NCBI RefSeq assembly: GCF_020523605.1
Contig: NZ_JAJAQI010000034.1
Coordinates: 1-64,000 of the forward strand
Direction: 5' to 3'
From: Roseicella aerolata
GTDB lineage: Bacteria > Pseudomonadota > Alphaproteobacteria > Acetobacterales > Acetobacteraceae
Length of the DNA stretch: 64,000 bases
Shown: one piece after another, positions 53,322 through 62,577 of the stretch
How positions within the stretch are numbered: position 1 is the stretch's first letter
Layout of the letters: every line of letters starts with the position of its first letter
Made by a program: the position numbers and the translations under genes
The notes under the pieces: model-generated
The model's input: the letters and a program-made list of their open reading frames with translations, nothing else
The model's database searches: none
What the model was told of the DNA's origin: nothing

Positions 53322-54545
53322 ATGATCAGACGCATGCTCCTGCTGGCGACGGCGCTCGCCGGCCTCGGCGCGCTGCCCGCCGCGGCGCAGCCGGCCCCGA
53401 AGCGGGAGGCGATCCGCATCGGCATCCTCAGCGATCTCTCCGGCAGCTTCGCCGATGTCGCCGGCCCTGGCTCGGTCGTCGCGGCGCAGCTCGCGGCGGA
53501 GGATTTCGGCGGCCGCGCCGCGGGGCTGCCGGTGCAGATCCTCTCCGGCGACCACCAGAACCGCGCCGATACCGGTTCCGCCCTCGCCCGCCGCTGGTTC
53601 GACACGGAAGGCGTGGATGCGGTGGTGGACCTGCCCAATTCGGCGATCGCGCTGGCGGTGGGCGAGGTGGCGCGCAGCGCCAACCGGGTGGCCCTGGTGA
53701 CGGCGGCGGTCGCCAGCCGCCTGACCGGCGATGCCTGCTCACCCAACCTGGTCCACTACTCGCTCGACACCTGGTCCATGTCCAACGTGCCGAGCCGCGC
53801 GCTGGTGCAGGCCGGCGGGGCAACCTGGTTCTACGTGACCGCCGATTACGCCTTCGGCCATGATCTCGAGAAACAATCGATGGATGCGGTGACGCGGGCG
53901 GGCGGCAAGGTGCTCGGCTCGGTCCGGCATCCGCTCGGCACCACCGATTTCTCCTCCGTGCTGCTGCAGGCCCAGGCGTCCCGCGCCAACATCGTGGCGC
54001 TGGCGAATTCCCAGGCGGACTTCATCAACGCGATGAAGCAGACCTCGGAATTCGGCCTGGCCCGGCGCGGGCAGCGCGTGGTCGGCCTGGCGGTCTATGT
54101 CTCGGACATCGTCTCGCTCGGCCTGGAGGCGACGCAGGGCGCGACCGTGGTCGGCAACTGGTACTGGGACCTGAACGACGGCACGCGCAGCTTCGCCCGC
54201 CGCTTCGGCGAAAGGATGGGTGGGCGCATGCCGACCGACCTGCAGGCCAATGTCTATGCCGCGGTGACGCATTTCCTCCGGGCGGCGGAGGCGCTGGGGA
54301 GTTCCACGGATGGGCGCGCCATCGTCGCCAGGATGAAGGCGCTGCCGACGGAGGATTCCATCTTCGGTCGCGGGATGATCCGCGCCGATGGCCGCCGTGT
54401 CAGCCCGGTCTACGTCTTCAACGTGAAGTCGCCCGCGGAATCCCGCGGACGCTACGACGTCTACAGGCTGGAGCGGGAGGTGCCGGTCGAGGAGGCCTAT
54501 CGTCCCCTCGAACAGGGCGGCTGTCCCCTGGTCCGCGGCGGATGA
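53322..54545 (+). CDS. ABC transporter substrate-binding protein (branched-chain amino acid type)
   Basis: Periplasmic type I binding protein, 407 residues. The signal peptide (MIRRMLLLATALAGLGALPAAA read in parts, cleavage near 22-23) is followed by IRIGILSDLSGSFADVAGPG, the usual first lobe. VDAVVDLPNSAIALAVGEVA and AWFYVTADYAFGHDLE-like (TWFYVTADYAFGHDLE) lobes follow. Such receptors serve LIV-type ABC importers for amino acids, amides, aromatic or organic acids. No permease or ATPase gene is adjacent, so partners must be encoded elsewhere. GAAGGGAGG precedes the ATG; the gene follows the racemase by 23 bp. Confidence 0.9.
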   Translation: MIRRMLLLATALAGLGALPAAAQPAPKREAIRIGILSDLSGSFADVAGPGSVVAAQLAAEDFGGRAAGLPVQILSGDHQNRADTGSALARRWFDTEGVDAVVDLPNSAIALAVGEVARSANRVALVTAAVASRLTGDACSPNLVHYSLDTWSMSNVPSRALVQAGGATWFYVTADYAFGHDLEKQSMDAVTRAGGKVLGSVRHPLGTTDFSSVLLQAQASRANIVALANSQADFINAMKQTSEFGLARRGQRVVGLAVYVSDIVSLGLEATQGATVVGNWYWDLNDGTRSFARRFGERMGGRMPTDLQANVYAAVTHFLRAAEALGSSTDGRAIVARMKALPTEDSIFGRGMIRADGRRVSPVYVFNVKSPAESRGRYDVYRLEREVPVEEAYRPLEQGGCPLVRGG

Positions 54546-54710
54546 CGGAAACGCAGGCCGGGGCGCGGGGTGACAGGCCGGATCCGCCGGCGCTCGCGCC
54601 AGGCGGAGGCTCGCTCAGCGGACGGGATGCCTGCATGGACGCTTTCCCGATTGCCTGACCCTGCATCACCATGAGGCATGACAGGGGCAACCTCTCACTG
54701 CGAGAAGACA

Positions 54711-56504
54711 ATGGACGATTTCGATCAATCCCTGCGCGAGTTCCAGCTTGCGGAACAGGCCCGGCGTTCCGCCGCGACCTGGCTCAAATCCTTCGAGTCG
54801 GCTCTCGCATCCCGTGATGCGTCACGGATCGGCGCCTTGTTCCATGCGGACTCCCATTGGCGGGATATCCTGGCCTTCACATGGACCTTCAGCTCCGCCG
54901 CGGGCCGGGACGGCATCGCGGCGCGACTCGCGGCGGAACAGGCGCGCACGGCCGCGCATGGCTTCCACCTGCCGCGAGGCCGGAAGCCGCCACGGCGGGT
55001 GACGCGCCTCGGCATCGACAGCATCGAGGCGATCTTCGAGTTCACCACGGCCGAGGGGCGCGGGGCAGGAATCATCCGCCTGTCGCCGGCCGGCGATGAC
55101 GGCGGGGAGAAGAAGGCCTGGCTCCTTTCGACCACGCTTGAGACGCTTGCGGGGCATGAGGAGAAGATCGGCGCCAACCGGCCGACCGGGGCGGCCTATT
55201 CGCGGAATTTCGGCGGCGACAACTGGGCCGACATGCGCCGGAAGGCCAGCGCCTATGACGACCGGGAGCCGACGGTTCTCGTCATCGGCGGCGCCCAGGC
55301 GGGGCTCTCGATCGCCGCACGGCTCAACCAGATCGGCGTCGACACGCTCGTCGTCGAGAGATGGCCACGCATCGGCGACAGCTGGCGGAAGCGCTACCAC
55401 TCGCTCGCGCTGCACAACTCGATCCACCTGAACCATCTGCCCTACATGGAATTCCCGCCGACCTGGCCGAAATACATCCCGAAGGACATGCTGGGAAACT
55501 GGTTCGAGTTTTATGCCGATGCCATGGAGATCAACTGCTGGACGGATACGGAATTCGTCAGCGGCGCCTGGGACGGGAAGGCCAGGTGCTGGACGGCCCG
55601 GCTGAAGCGGTCCGACGGCACCGAACGCGTCGTCCGGCCCCGGCATCTCGTCTTCGCCAATGGCGTCAGCAGCTATCCCATCATCCCCGACCTGCCGGGC
55701 CTTGCGGACTTCAAGGGACAGATCATCCACTCCGAAGGCTTCGAGAGCGGCGCCGGCTGGAAGGGGAAGAACGCGCTCATCCTGGGGACCGGCAGCAGCG
55801 CCAATGACATCGCGCTCGACCTGCACAGCCATGGCGTGAACACAACGCTCATCCAGCGCGGGTCCACGACCGTCGTATCGATCGACCCGAGTGCCAGGCT
55901 CAACGAGGCGATCTGGGATGAGGGGGGACCGCTCGAGGATTGCGATCTGATCGTCTCCTCCGCGACGCCGCCCCTGATCGTCAAGGGCTACAAGGCCGTT
56001 ACGAAGCGCATGCTCGAGTTCGACCGGGAGATGATCGAGGGGCTGAAGGGCATCGGCTTCAAGCATGATGTCGGCGAGGACGAGGCCGGCCACCAGATGA
56101 AGTATTTCCGGCGCGGCGGCGGCTACAACCTCGATGCGGGCAGCTCGGCTCTCATGATCAAGGGCGAGCTGGGCCTGCTGCAGTATGACCGGATCGAGCG
56201 CTTCACCGCCGATGGCGTGCTCCTGAAGGATGGATCGACGGTTCCCGCCGACCTCATCGTGCTGGCGACCGGCTACTACCCGCAACAGGAGCTCGTCCGC
56301 CGCGCGCTCGGCGATGAGATGGTGGAACGCATCGGGCCGGTCTGGGGCATCGGGGAGGATGGCGAGCTCAACAACATGTACAAGCGCACGCCGCAGGAAT
56401 GCCTCTGGTTCATCGCCGGTGGCCTGTCGCAATGCCGGATCAACTCGAAATACCTCGCCCTGCAGATCAAGGCGATGGAACTCGGGAAGCTCGGCCCGCT
56501 CTGA
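54711..56504 (+). CDS. SnoaL-like domain fused to flavin monooxygenase
   Basis: Two-domain protein of 597 residues from the ATG at 54711. Residues 25-155 resemble a SnoaL/NTF2-like cone (WLKSFESALASRDASRIGAL, FHADSHWRDILAFTW). From about 185 a group B flavin monooxygenase-like module follows. It has the FAD site VLVIGGAQAGLSIAARL, VVERWPRIGDSWRKRYHSL, an identifying ANGVSSYPIIPDLPG, the NADPH site LILGTGSSANDIALDL near 360, and the late VLATGYYP. Known fusions of this type occur in bacteria and fungi. Substrate is unknown; Baeyer-Villiger or N-oxidation chemistry is possible. It is separate from the solute-binding gene by 165 bp. Confidence 0.85.
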   Translation: MDDFDQSLREFQLAEQARRSAATWLKSFESALASRDASRIGALFHADSHWRDILAFTWTFSSAAGRDGIAARLAAEQARTAAHGFHLPRGRKPPRRVTRLGIDSIEAIFEFTTAEGRGAGIIRLSPAGDDGGEKKAWLLSTTLETLAGHEEKIGANRPTGAAYSRNFGGDNWADMRRKASAYDDREPTVLVIGGAQAGLSIAARLNQIGVDTLVVERWPRIGDSWRKRYHSLALHNSIHLNHLPYMEFPPTWPKYIPKDMLGNWFEFYADAMEINCWTDTEFVSGAWDGKARCWTARLKRSDGTERVVRPRHLVFANGVSSYPIIPDLPGLADFKGQIIHSEGFESGAGWKGKNALILGTGSSANDIALDLHSHGVNTTLIQRGSTTVVSIDPSARLNEAIWDEGGPLEDCDLIVSSATPPLIVKGYKAVTKRMLEFDREMIEGLKGIGFKHDVGEDEAGHQMKYFRRGGGYNLDAGSSALMIKGELGLLQYDRIERFTADGVLLKDGSTVPADLIVLATGYYPQQELVRRALGDEMVERIGPVWGIGEDGELNNMYKRTPQECLWFIAGGLSQCRINSKYLALQIKAMELGKLGPL

Positions 56505-56685
56505 AGGGGGGGGCACGCGGACGTTCCGGCCTGGGGTATTGTCCTCGCTCGACGCGGCGGTGTTGATGCCCGCTTCCCCGCCGCCTTGCCCTTGCTGCAG
56601 GGGATCTGCGCCGCAGGTCCCCGGCGGTCCGTGGCCGGGGCGCCCGTGCAGGGCGCCGCCGCCGGTTCGCCCCCGGGCCCGCCCG

Positions 56686-57474
56686 TTATCGGCGCAGTTG
56701 CGGGAGAACCTCGGCACGGGCGCGGGCGACGTCGGCCTCGAAGTCGATCTCGACCCAGGGCAGGTCGCTCACGTCATGCGCGCCGAACCGCTCGGGCTGC
56801 GCCAGGATCAGGTCGCGGATCGCCTCCTCGTATTCCAGGCCCGTCTGGCCGCGCGCGACATAGGCGCCGCAGCGTTCGGCCAGGGCTCCGGCCATCGCGC
56901 CGGAGAAGCGGAAGAAGCCGACGGATTCGCCATGCCAGTCATGCGCGTGCTCGGGCCGCTTGCGGAAGTCCACGATGCGGCCGTCGCGGAAGCAGATCTT
57001 CACCGGCTCGTCGCCCGGCTCGATATCGCGGTCCACCAGCAGGATGTTCTCGCCCGGCGCCTCGACCAGGCGGCGGATCATGCCGGGGTCGTAGAGCACG
57101 TCGCCATCCATCAGCAGCAGCGGCTGCCCGGCCTGCAGGCACTCCGACTGCACCCAGAGCGACAGCAGGCTGCCTTCGCGGAAGCGCGGGTTGTGCACGA
57201 AGCCGACGCGGTCGCGCCAGCCCAGTCGCTCCACTTCCGCCTCGATCATCTCCCGCTCATAGCCGACGGTGATGCTCACCCGCCCGATGCCGGCGGCCTG
57301 CAGGGCGTCCAGGTGGCGCTGCAGGAGCGTGCGGCCGCCGAATTCGAGCATGACCTTCGGCGGATGACCATCGATCCCGAGCCGTCGTCCGATGCCGGCG
57401 GCAAGGATGACGGCAGTTGCAGTCGGGCAGTGCTGCAAGTAGATGTACTCCGAATTCTGACCGGATCGTGACAC
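56686..57474 (-). CDS. Nucleotidyltransferase, probable phosphonate cytidylyltransferase
   Basis: 262-residue sugar-nucleotidyltransferase-fold enzyme with a complete signature: AVILAAGIGRRLG near 21-33, PPKVMLEFGGRTLLQRH near 38-54, and LLLMDGDVLYD with metal-binding Asp near 119-129. It resembles LicC/PntC-type cytidylyltransferases that activate phosphocholine or 2-aminoethylphosphonate. Its gene is divergent from the PEP mutase gene with a 64-bp spacer, so both may share one control region. Start is GTG at 57474, but TTG at 57438 has GGAG nine bases upstream and is an attractive alternative. CDP-AEP formation is inferred from context. Confidence 0.82.
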   Translation of the reverse strand: MSRSGQNSEYIYLQHCPTATAVILAAGIGRRLGIDGHPPKVMLEFGGRTLLQRHLDALQAAGIGRVSITVGYEREMIEAEVERLGWRDRVGFVHNPRFREGSLLSLWVQSECLQAGQPLLLMDGDVLYDPGMIRRLVEAPGENILLVDRDIEPGDEPVKICFRDGRIVDFRKRPEHAHDWHGESVGFFRFSGAMAGALAERCGAYVARGQTGLEYEEAIRDLILAQPERFGAHDVSDLPWVEIDFEADVARARAEVLPQLRR

Positions 57475-57538
57475 GGCGCCTGCGGGAAATCCAGGCTAAG
57501 CGGCCGGCCTGCCATCCAGACAGCCAAGGGGTCCAGCC
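57475..57538. promoter_or_regulatory. Shared divergent promoter region of the phosphonate cluster
   Basis: 64 bp between the divergent nucleotidyltransferase and PEP mutase starts. Both transcription units must be driven from here or from within the neighbouring coding ends. CCAAGGGGTCC just before the TTG start of the mutase supplies a ribosome site. No regulator gene is adjacent. Confidence 0.45.
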
Positions 57539-59200
57539 TTGAACGATGCGACGCCGACCGGCCCGCGCAGCACAGGCATCGCGCCGCGCTCCGGCGTGTC
57601 GAGATTCGCCGCCCTGCGGCGGGAGATCACCTCGCCCACGCTGTCCTTCCTGATGGAGGCGCATGACGGCCTCTCCGCCAAGATCGTGGAGGAGGCGGGA
57701 TTCCGCGGCGTCTGGGCCTCCGGCCTGACCACCTCCGCCGCGCTCGGCCTGCGCGACAGCAACGAGGCGTCCTGGACGCAGGTGCTGGACCAGCTCGAAT
57801 ACATGGCGGATGCCACCAGCCTGCCCATCCTGGTGGATGGCGACACAGGCCATGGCAATTTCAACAATGTCCGCCGCTTCGTCCGCAAGCTGGGCGAGCG
57901 GGGCCTGGCCGGCGTCTGCATCGAGGACAAGCTCTTCCCGAAGACCAACTCCTTCATCGGGGAAGGCCAGGCGCTCGCCGATATCGAGGAGTTCTGCGGC
58001 CGCATCAAGGCCGGCAAGGACAGCCAGGTGGATGACGGCTTCGTCCTGGTGGCGCGGGTCGAGGCGCTGATCGCCGGCCACGGCATGGCGGAGGCGCTGC
58101 GCCGGGCGGAGGCCTATCACCGCGCCGGGGCCGATGCGATCCTGATCCACTCCAAGCGCTCTACCGCCGAGGAGATCCTCGCCTTCGCCCGCGCCTGGGA
58201 CAACCGCGCGCCGCTGGTGATCGTGCCGACCATGTACTATGCGACGCCCACCTCCGTGTACCGGGAGGCCGGCATCTCCACCGTCATCTGGGCCAACCAC
58301 CTGCTGCGCTCGGCGATCGTCGCCATGCGCGAGACCGCTTCGCGCATCGCCGAGGACGAATCGCTGATGCGGGTCGAGGGCCAGGTGGCCTCGGTGAAGG
58401 AGGTGTTCCGCCTCGTCGGCAATGCCGAGCTGGAGGAGGCCGAGCGGCGCTACCTGCCGGCGCGGCCGAGCGTCGGCGCGGTGGTCCTCGCGGCCTCCGG
58501 CGGCGATCTCGGCGCGCTCACCGCCGACCGGCCGAAATGCATGGTGGATATCCGCGGCCGGCCCCTGCTCGGCAGTCTCGTGCACACCCTGCGCGAGAGC
58601 GGGGTGCGCGACGTCACCGTGGTGCGCGGCTATCGCAAGGAGGCGGTGCAGCTCGAGGGCGTGCGCATGGTCGATAACGACCGCCATGCCGAGACCGGCG
58701 AGCTTTGGTCGCTCGCCTGCGCCCGCAACGCCCTCCGCGGCGAGACGGTGATCGCCTATGGCGACGTGCTGTTCAAGCGCCACATCCTCGACGGCCTGTT
58801 GACCAGCGAGGCCGATATCGTGCTGGCGGTGGACAGCCAGGGCGCCGCGCCGCGCGCCGGCGGCACCACCCCGCGCGACCTGGTGGCCGCCGACCGGCGC
58901 TTCTCCGGCGACTACCTGGACGACGCCCCCGCCCATCTCCGCCGCATCGCCAGCGACCTGCCGGCCGGGGAGGTCTGCGGCGAGTGGATGGGCCTCGCCC
59001 GGTTCAGCGCCCGCGGCGCCGGCTGGCTGCGGGAGGAGATCGCCGCGATCGAGGCCGAAGGGCTGCTGGAGCGCGCCGACCTGCCGCTGCTGCTCACCCG
59101 GCTGGCGGCGCGCCACCCGGTCCGGGTGCTCTATTTCACCGGCCATTGGCTCGATGTCGATACGCTCGGCGACCTCGCCGAGGCGCGCAACCTGGGCTAG
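57539..59200 (+). CDS. aepX: PEP mutase fused to nucleotidyltransferase-like domain
   Basis: 553 residues. The N-terminal 300 form a phosphoenolpyruvate mutase, which makes phosphonopyruvate and so creates the C-P bond. The diagnostic EDKxxxxxNS is E129-D-K-L-F-P-K-T-N137-S138, and [12 protein letters not shown] (metal-binding) lies at 99-110. From about 310 a nucleotidyltransferase-fold domain follows, but its signature is altered: [19 protein letters not shown] in place of AAGxGxRL...PK. A downstream [10 protein letters not shown] retains the metal-binding Asp. Start is TTG with AAGGGG upstream. The decarboxylase gene follows after 12 bp. Confidence 0.9.
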   Translation: MNDATPTGPRSTGIAPRSGVSRFAALRREITSPTLSFLMEAHDGLSAKIVEEAGFRGVWASGLTTSAALGLRDSNEASWTQVLDQLEYMADATSLPILVDGDTGHGNFNNVRRFVRKLGERGLAGVCIEDKLFPKTNSFIGEGQALADIEEFCGRIKAGKDSQVDDGFVLVARVEALIAGHGMAEALRRAEAYHRAGADAILIHSKRSTAEEILAFARAWDNRAPLVIVPTMYYATPTSVYREAGISTVIWANHLLRSAIVAMRETASRIAEDESLMRVEGQVASVKEVFRLVGNAELEEAERRYLPARPSVGAVVLAASGGDLGALTADRPKCMVDIRGRPLLGSLVHTLRESGVRDVTVVRGYRKEAVQLEGVRMVDNDRHAETGELWSLACARNALRGETVIAYGDVLFKRHILDGLLTSEADIVLAVDSQGAAPRAGGTTPRDLVAADRRFSGDYLDDAPAHLRRIASDLPAGEVCGEWMGLARFSARGAGWLREEIAAIEAEGLLERADLPLLLTRLAARHPVRVLYFTGHWLDVDTLGDLAEARNLG

Positions 59201-59212
59201 CCTCCGCCCCCG

Positions 59213-60385
59213 ATGATCACCGCGACCGATTTCTTCGCCGAGGCCGGGCGCGCCGGCTTCGATTTCTACACCGGCGTGCCCTGCAGCTTCCTGACGCCCT
59301 TGATCAACGGCGCCCTCTCCGCGCCCGGCCTCGCCTATGTCGGCGCGGCGAGCGAGGGCGAGGCGGTGGCGATCGCGGCCGGGGCCTGGCTGGCCGGGCG
59401 CCGCACGGTGGTCATGTGCCAGAATTCCGGCCTGGGCAACGCGGTCAACCCGCTGACCTCGCTGAACGAGCCCTTCCGCATCCCGACCCTGCTGCTGGCC
59501 ACCTGGCGCGGCGAGCCCGGCATCCCGGACGAGCCGCAGCACGCGCTGATGGGGCGCATCACCCAGGACCTGCTCTCGGTCATCGGCGTGCCGCATGCGC
59601 CCTTCCCGGCGGCGCGGGAGGCGATCGCGCCGGCCCTCGCCGCGGCGGCCGGGCGCATGGAGGCCTCCGGCCTGCCCTTCGCCTTCGTCGTGCGCAAGGG
59701 CGATGTGGCGGAGGAGGCGCTGGCCGTGCCGGAGCGCGCGCCGCCCGCGCCGGGACGGCGGTCGGATTTCCCCGCCGAGGGGCCGCGGCCAAGCCGCGCC
59801 GCGGCGCTGGAGCGCTTCCTGCAACTGGTCCCGGAGGATGGCGCGGTCATCGCCACCACCGGCAAATGCGGCCGGGAGCTCTTCACCCTGGCCGACCGGC
59901 CGCAGCACCTCTACCAGGTCGGCTCCATGGGCGGGGCGAGCGGCATGGCGCTCGGCGTCGCGCTCAACACCACGGGGCCGGTCTTCGTGCTGGATGGCGA
60001 CGGCGCGGCGCTGATGAAGCTCGGCACCTTCGCCACCATCGGGGCGGAGGCGCCGCGCAACCTCATCCACATCCTGCTCGACAACGGCGTGCATGACTCG
60101 ACCGGCGGCCAGCCCACCGTCTCCCCCGGGGTGGATTTCGCCGGCGTCGCACTTGCCTGCGGCTATGCCCGTGCCGCCGCCTGCGCGACGCTCCCGGGCT
60201 TCGAGGCGGCGCTGCGGGAGGCGATGGCCGGCCCTGGCCCCGCGCTCATTCATCTGCGGATCGCCCCCGGCTCCATGGCGAAGCTCGGCCGCCCCACCGT
60301 GACGCCGCCCGAGGTGGCGCAGCGCTTCCGCGCCTTCCTCGCGGCGCGCGAGGCCGCGCGCCGGGACGGGCCGGCCCCCCGGTGA
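59213..60385 (+). CDS. aepY: Phosphonopyruvate decarboxylase
   Basis: Thiamine-diphosphate enzyme of 390 residues that decarboxylates phosphonopyruvate to phosphonoacetaldehyde, pulling the unfavourable mutase step forward. It starts FFAEAGRAGFDFYTGVPCSF (substrate-loop signature of this family), has the active-site Glu in SEGEAVAIAAGAWLAGRRT near 43-61, and a C-terminal TPP/Mg motif from VLDGDGAALMKLG to HILLDNGVHDSTGGQ near 260-300. Its last codons overlap the next gene (GTGA), so translation is coupled. Lies between mutase and transaminase as in known phosphonate operons. Confidence 0.93.
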   Translation: MITATDFFAEAGRAGFDFYTGVPCSFLTPLINGALSAPGLAYVGAASEGEAVAIAAGAWLAGRRTVVMCQNSGLGNAVNPLTSLNEPFRIPTLLLATWRGEPGIPDEPQHALMGRITQDLLSVIGVPHAPFPAAREAIAPALAAAAGRMEASGLPFAFVVRKGDVAEEALAVPERAPPAPGRRSDFPAEGPRPSRAAALERFLQLVPEDGAVIATTGKCGRELFTLADRPQHLYQVGSMGGASGMALGVALNTTGPVFVLDGDGAALMKLGTFATIGAEAPRNLIHILLDNGVHDSTGGQPTVSPGVDFAGVALACGYARAAACATLPGFEAALREAMAGPGPALIHLRIAPGSMAKLGRPTVTPPEVAQRFRAFLAAREAARRDGPAPR

Positions 60386-61374
60386 GGTGGTCCAGCCTCG
60401 TCACCCTCCTGGTCGGGGTTGCGGTCGCCGGCTTCCTCTTCGCCGCGAACGACCCCGCCGAGATCCTCGGCCTCCTCGCCGGCGCGGGCTGGGGGATGCT
60501 CGCCGTCATCGCGCTCCGCCTGCCGCAGATGCTGGCCTCCGCCCTGGGCTGGGCGCCGCTCATCGAGGGCGCCCGGCCGGGCTGGGCCGTGCTGTTCCGC
60601 ATGCGCTGGATCCGGGATGCGGTGAACGCGCTGCTGCCTGTGGCGCAGGTGGGGGGCGATGTGGTGCGGGCCCAGCTCCTCATCCGCCGCGGGACCGGCG
60701 CGGTGCCGGCGACGGCGAGCGTCTCGGTCGATCTCGCGGCCGAGCTCGCCTCCCAATTCGCCTTCGCGGCGATCGGCCTGGCAGTGCTGTGGCAGCTGCC
60801 GCACCAGGGCGCGGCCGCCGACTGGGCGGTGGCCGCGGCGGCGGTGCTCGGCGCCATGGCGCTGGGCTTCATGGCGGCGCAGCGCTGGGGCCTGTTCCGG
60901 CTGGTGGAGCGGCTGGCGCCGAAGCTCGCCCGCCGGTCCGGGCACGGGGAGCAGGCCGCCATGGCAGGGCTGCATGAGGCGGTGGTCCGCCTCTACCGCC
61001 AGCCGGGCCGGCTCTGGGGCAGCGGGGCGGCGCATCTTGCCTCCTGGCTGCTCGGGGTGCTGGAGACCTGGGTGGCGCTGCGCATCCTCGGCATCGAGGC
61101 CGGGCTCGCCGAGGCGCTGGTGATCGAGAGCCTCGGCCAGCTTGCCCGCAGCCTCGGCTTCATGGTGCCCGGAGCGGTCGGGGTGCAGGAGGGCGGCTTC
61201 GTCCTCGCCTGCGGGCTCTTCGGCATCCCGCCGGAGCAGGCGCTGGCCTTCGCGCTGCTGCGCCGGATCCGCGACATCGTGCTCGGCCTGCCCGGCATCA
61301 TCGCCTGGCGCTGGGACGCGATGGCCGCGCCACGCCCGGCCCTCATCGCCGCAGGGAGGACAGGACACCCATGA
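60382..61374 (+). CDS. Lysylphosphatidylglycerol-synthase-TM/flippase-like membrane protein
   Basis: 330-residue membrane protein with about eight hydrophobic segments, of the family that includes the flippase half of MprF, AglD-like and HpnL-like proteins. Recognisable are RMRWIRDAVNALLPVAQVGGDVVRA near 74-98, ESLGQLARSLGFMVPGAVGVQEGG near 250-273 and a terminal LLRRIRDIVLGLPG. It starts at a GTG overlapping the decarboxylase stop, and its own stop overlaps the phnW ATG (ATGA). Such tight coupling inside a phosphonate pathway suggests it moves, or exports, a phosphonate-bearing lipid; this is inference. Confidence 0.82.
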   Translation: MRWSSLVTLLVGVAVAGFLFAANDPAEILGLLAGAGWGMLAVIALRLPQMLASALGWAPLIEGARPGWAVLFRMRWIRDAVNALLPVAQVGGDVVRAQLLIRRGTGAVPATASVSVDLAAELASQFAFAAIGLAVLWQLPHQGAAADWAVAAAAVLGAMALGFMAAQRWGLFRLVERLAPKLARRSGHGEQAAMAGLHEAVVRLYRQPGRLWGSGAAHLASWLLGVLETWVALRILGIEAGLAEALVIESLGQLARSLGFMVPGAVGVQEGGFVLACGLFGIPPEQALAFALLRRIRDIVLGLPGIIAWRWDAMAAPRPALIAAGRTGHP

Positions 61375-62468
61375 CCGACCCGATCCTGCTGACGCCCGGG
61401 CCCCTCACCACCCGGATCGAGACGCGCCGCGCCATGCTGCGCGACTGGGGCTCCCGCGACCCCGCCTTCATCGCGCTCACGGCCGAGCTGCGCGCACGGC
61501 TGCTGGCCGTGGCGCAGGGCGGGGCCACCCATGCCTGCGTGCCGTTGCAGGGCTCCGGCACCTTCATCGTCGAGGCGACCCTCGCCACCCTGCTGCGGCC
61601 CGGCGACAAGCTGCTGGTGCTGGCCAATGGCGCCTATGGCGAGCGCATCGCCGCCATCACCCGGCGCATGGGCCGCGCCGTGGAGGTGCTGCGCTGGCCG
61701 GAGGACCGGCCGGTCGAGCCCGGGCGCGTCGCCGCGGCGCTGGCGGCCGATCCCGGTCTGACCCATGTCGCCCTGGTGCATTGCGAGACGACGACCGGCC
61801 TGCTCAACCCGCTGGCCGAGGTCGCGGCGGTGGTGGCCGCCGCGGGGCGGCGCCTGCTGCTCGATGCCATGAGCAGCTTCGGCGCCATCGGGATCGACCT
61901 CCGCAGCCTGCCGGTCACGGCCGTCATGGCCTCCTCCAACAAATGCCTGGAGGGGGTGCCGGGCATCGGCTTCGCCCTGATCGAGCGGACGGTGCTGGCG
62001 GCGGCGGAGGGCGTCAGCCCCTCGGTCAGCCTGGACCTGCATGCCCAGTGGCGCGGCCTGGAGAAGGACGGCCAGTGGCGCTTCACCCCGCCGGTGCAGG
62101 TGGTGGCGGCGCTGGTCGAGGCGCTCAGGCTGCTGGAGGCGGAGGGTGGCCCGCCGGCCCGGCTGGCGCGCTATGCGGAGAATTGCCGCACCCTGCTGGC
62201 CGGCATGCGCCGCCTGGGCTTCAGCCTCTATCTGGAGGACGCGCTGCAGGCGCCGATCATCGCCACCTTCCGCATGCCCGAGGCGCGGCCGCTCCGCTTC
62301 GCCGAATTCTACGATGCCCTCGCCGCGCGTGGCTTCCTGATCTATCCGGGCAAGCTGACCCAGGCCGAGACCTTCCGCATCGGCTGCATCGGCGCGATCG
62401 GCCGCCGGGACATGGAGCGGCTGCTGGCGGCGGTGGAGGCCGTGCTGGGCGAGATGGCGACGGCCTGA
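61371..62468 (+). CDS. phnW: 2-aminoethylphosphonate-pyruvate transaminase
   Basis: PLP-dependent class V aminotransferase, 365 residues. It starts LLTPGPLTTR and has RDWGSRDPAF and LDAMSSFGAIGID, then the PLP lysine K191 in ASSNKCLEGVPGIGF. In degradation it converts AEP to phosphonoacetaldehyde; beside PEP mutase and the decarboxylase it should run in reverse to make AEP (the AepZ role). No phosphonatase (phnX) or phnA gene is present, which supports a biosynthetic direction. Coupled to the upstream membrane gene by a four-base overlap. Confidence 0.93.
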   Translation: MTDPILLTPGPLTTRIETRRAMLRDWGSRDPAFIALTAELRARLLAVAQGGATHACVPLQGSGTFIVEATLATLLRPGDKLLVLANGAYGERIAAITRRMGRAVEVLRWPEDRPVEPGRVAAALAADPGLTHVALVHCETTTGLLNPLAEVAAVVAAAGRRLLLDAMSSFGAIGIDLRSLPVTAVMASSNKCLEGVPGIGFALIERTVLAAAEGVSPSVSLDLHAQWRGLEKDGQWRFTPPVQVVAALVEALRLLEAEGGPPARLARYAENCRTLLAGMRRLGFSLYLEDALQAPIIATFRMPEARPLRFAEFYDALAARGFLIYPGKLTQAETFRIGCIGAIGRRDMERLLAAVEAVLGEMATA

Positions 62469-62577
62469 AGCGGCCGCGCCGGCGGAAGGCGTGTGTGTCT
62501 GCACCGCCATCCGCCGGAACTCGTCGCGGGCGGGCCGAGGCTTGCTTCCGGGCGTCCGGCCCCGTCCGCGACCTGCC
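62469..62577. repeat. Degenerate R1-like sequence
   Basis: Between phnW and the facing CDP-alcohol phosphatidyltransferase gene. Pieces such as GCACCGCCATCCGCCGGAAC, GAGGCTTGCTTCCGGGCG and CCGTCCGCGACCTGCCCTA follow the order of R1 with many changes. It looks like an old, decayed copy at a convergent junction. Confidence 0.45.

Noticed and set aside
57257-60253. A 998-codon open frame on the minus strand
   Set aside because: It lies antisense to the phosphonate genes. In sequence of this GC content the opposite strand stays open by codon bias; the translation is His/Arg/Gly/Gln-rich with no family.
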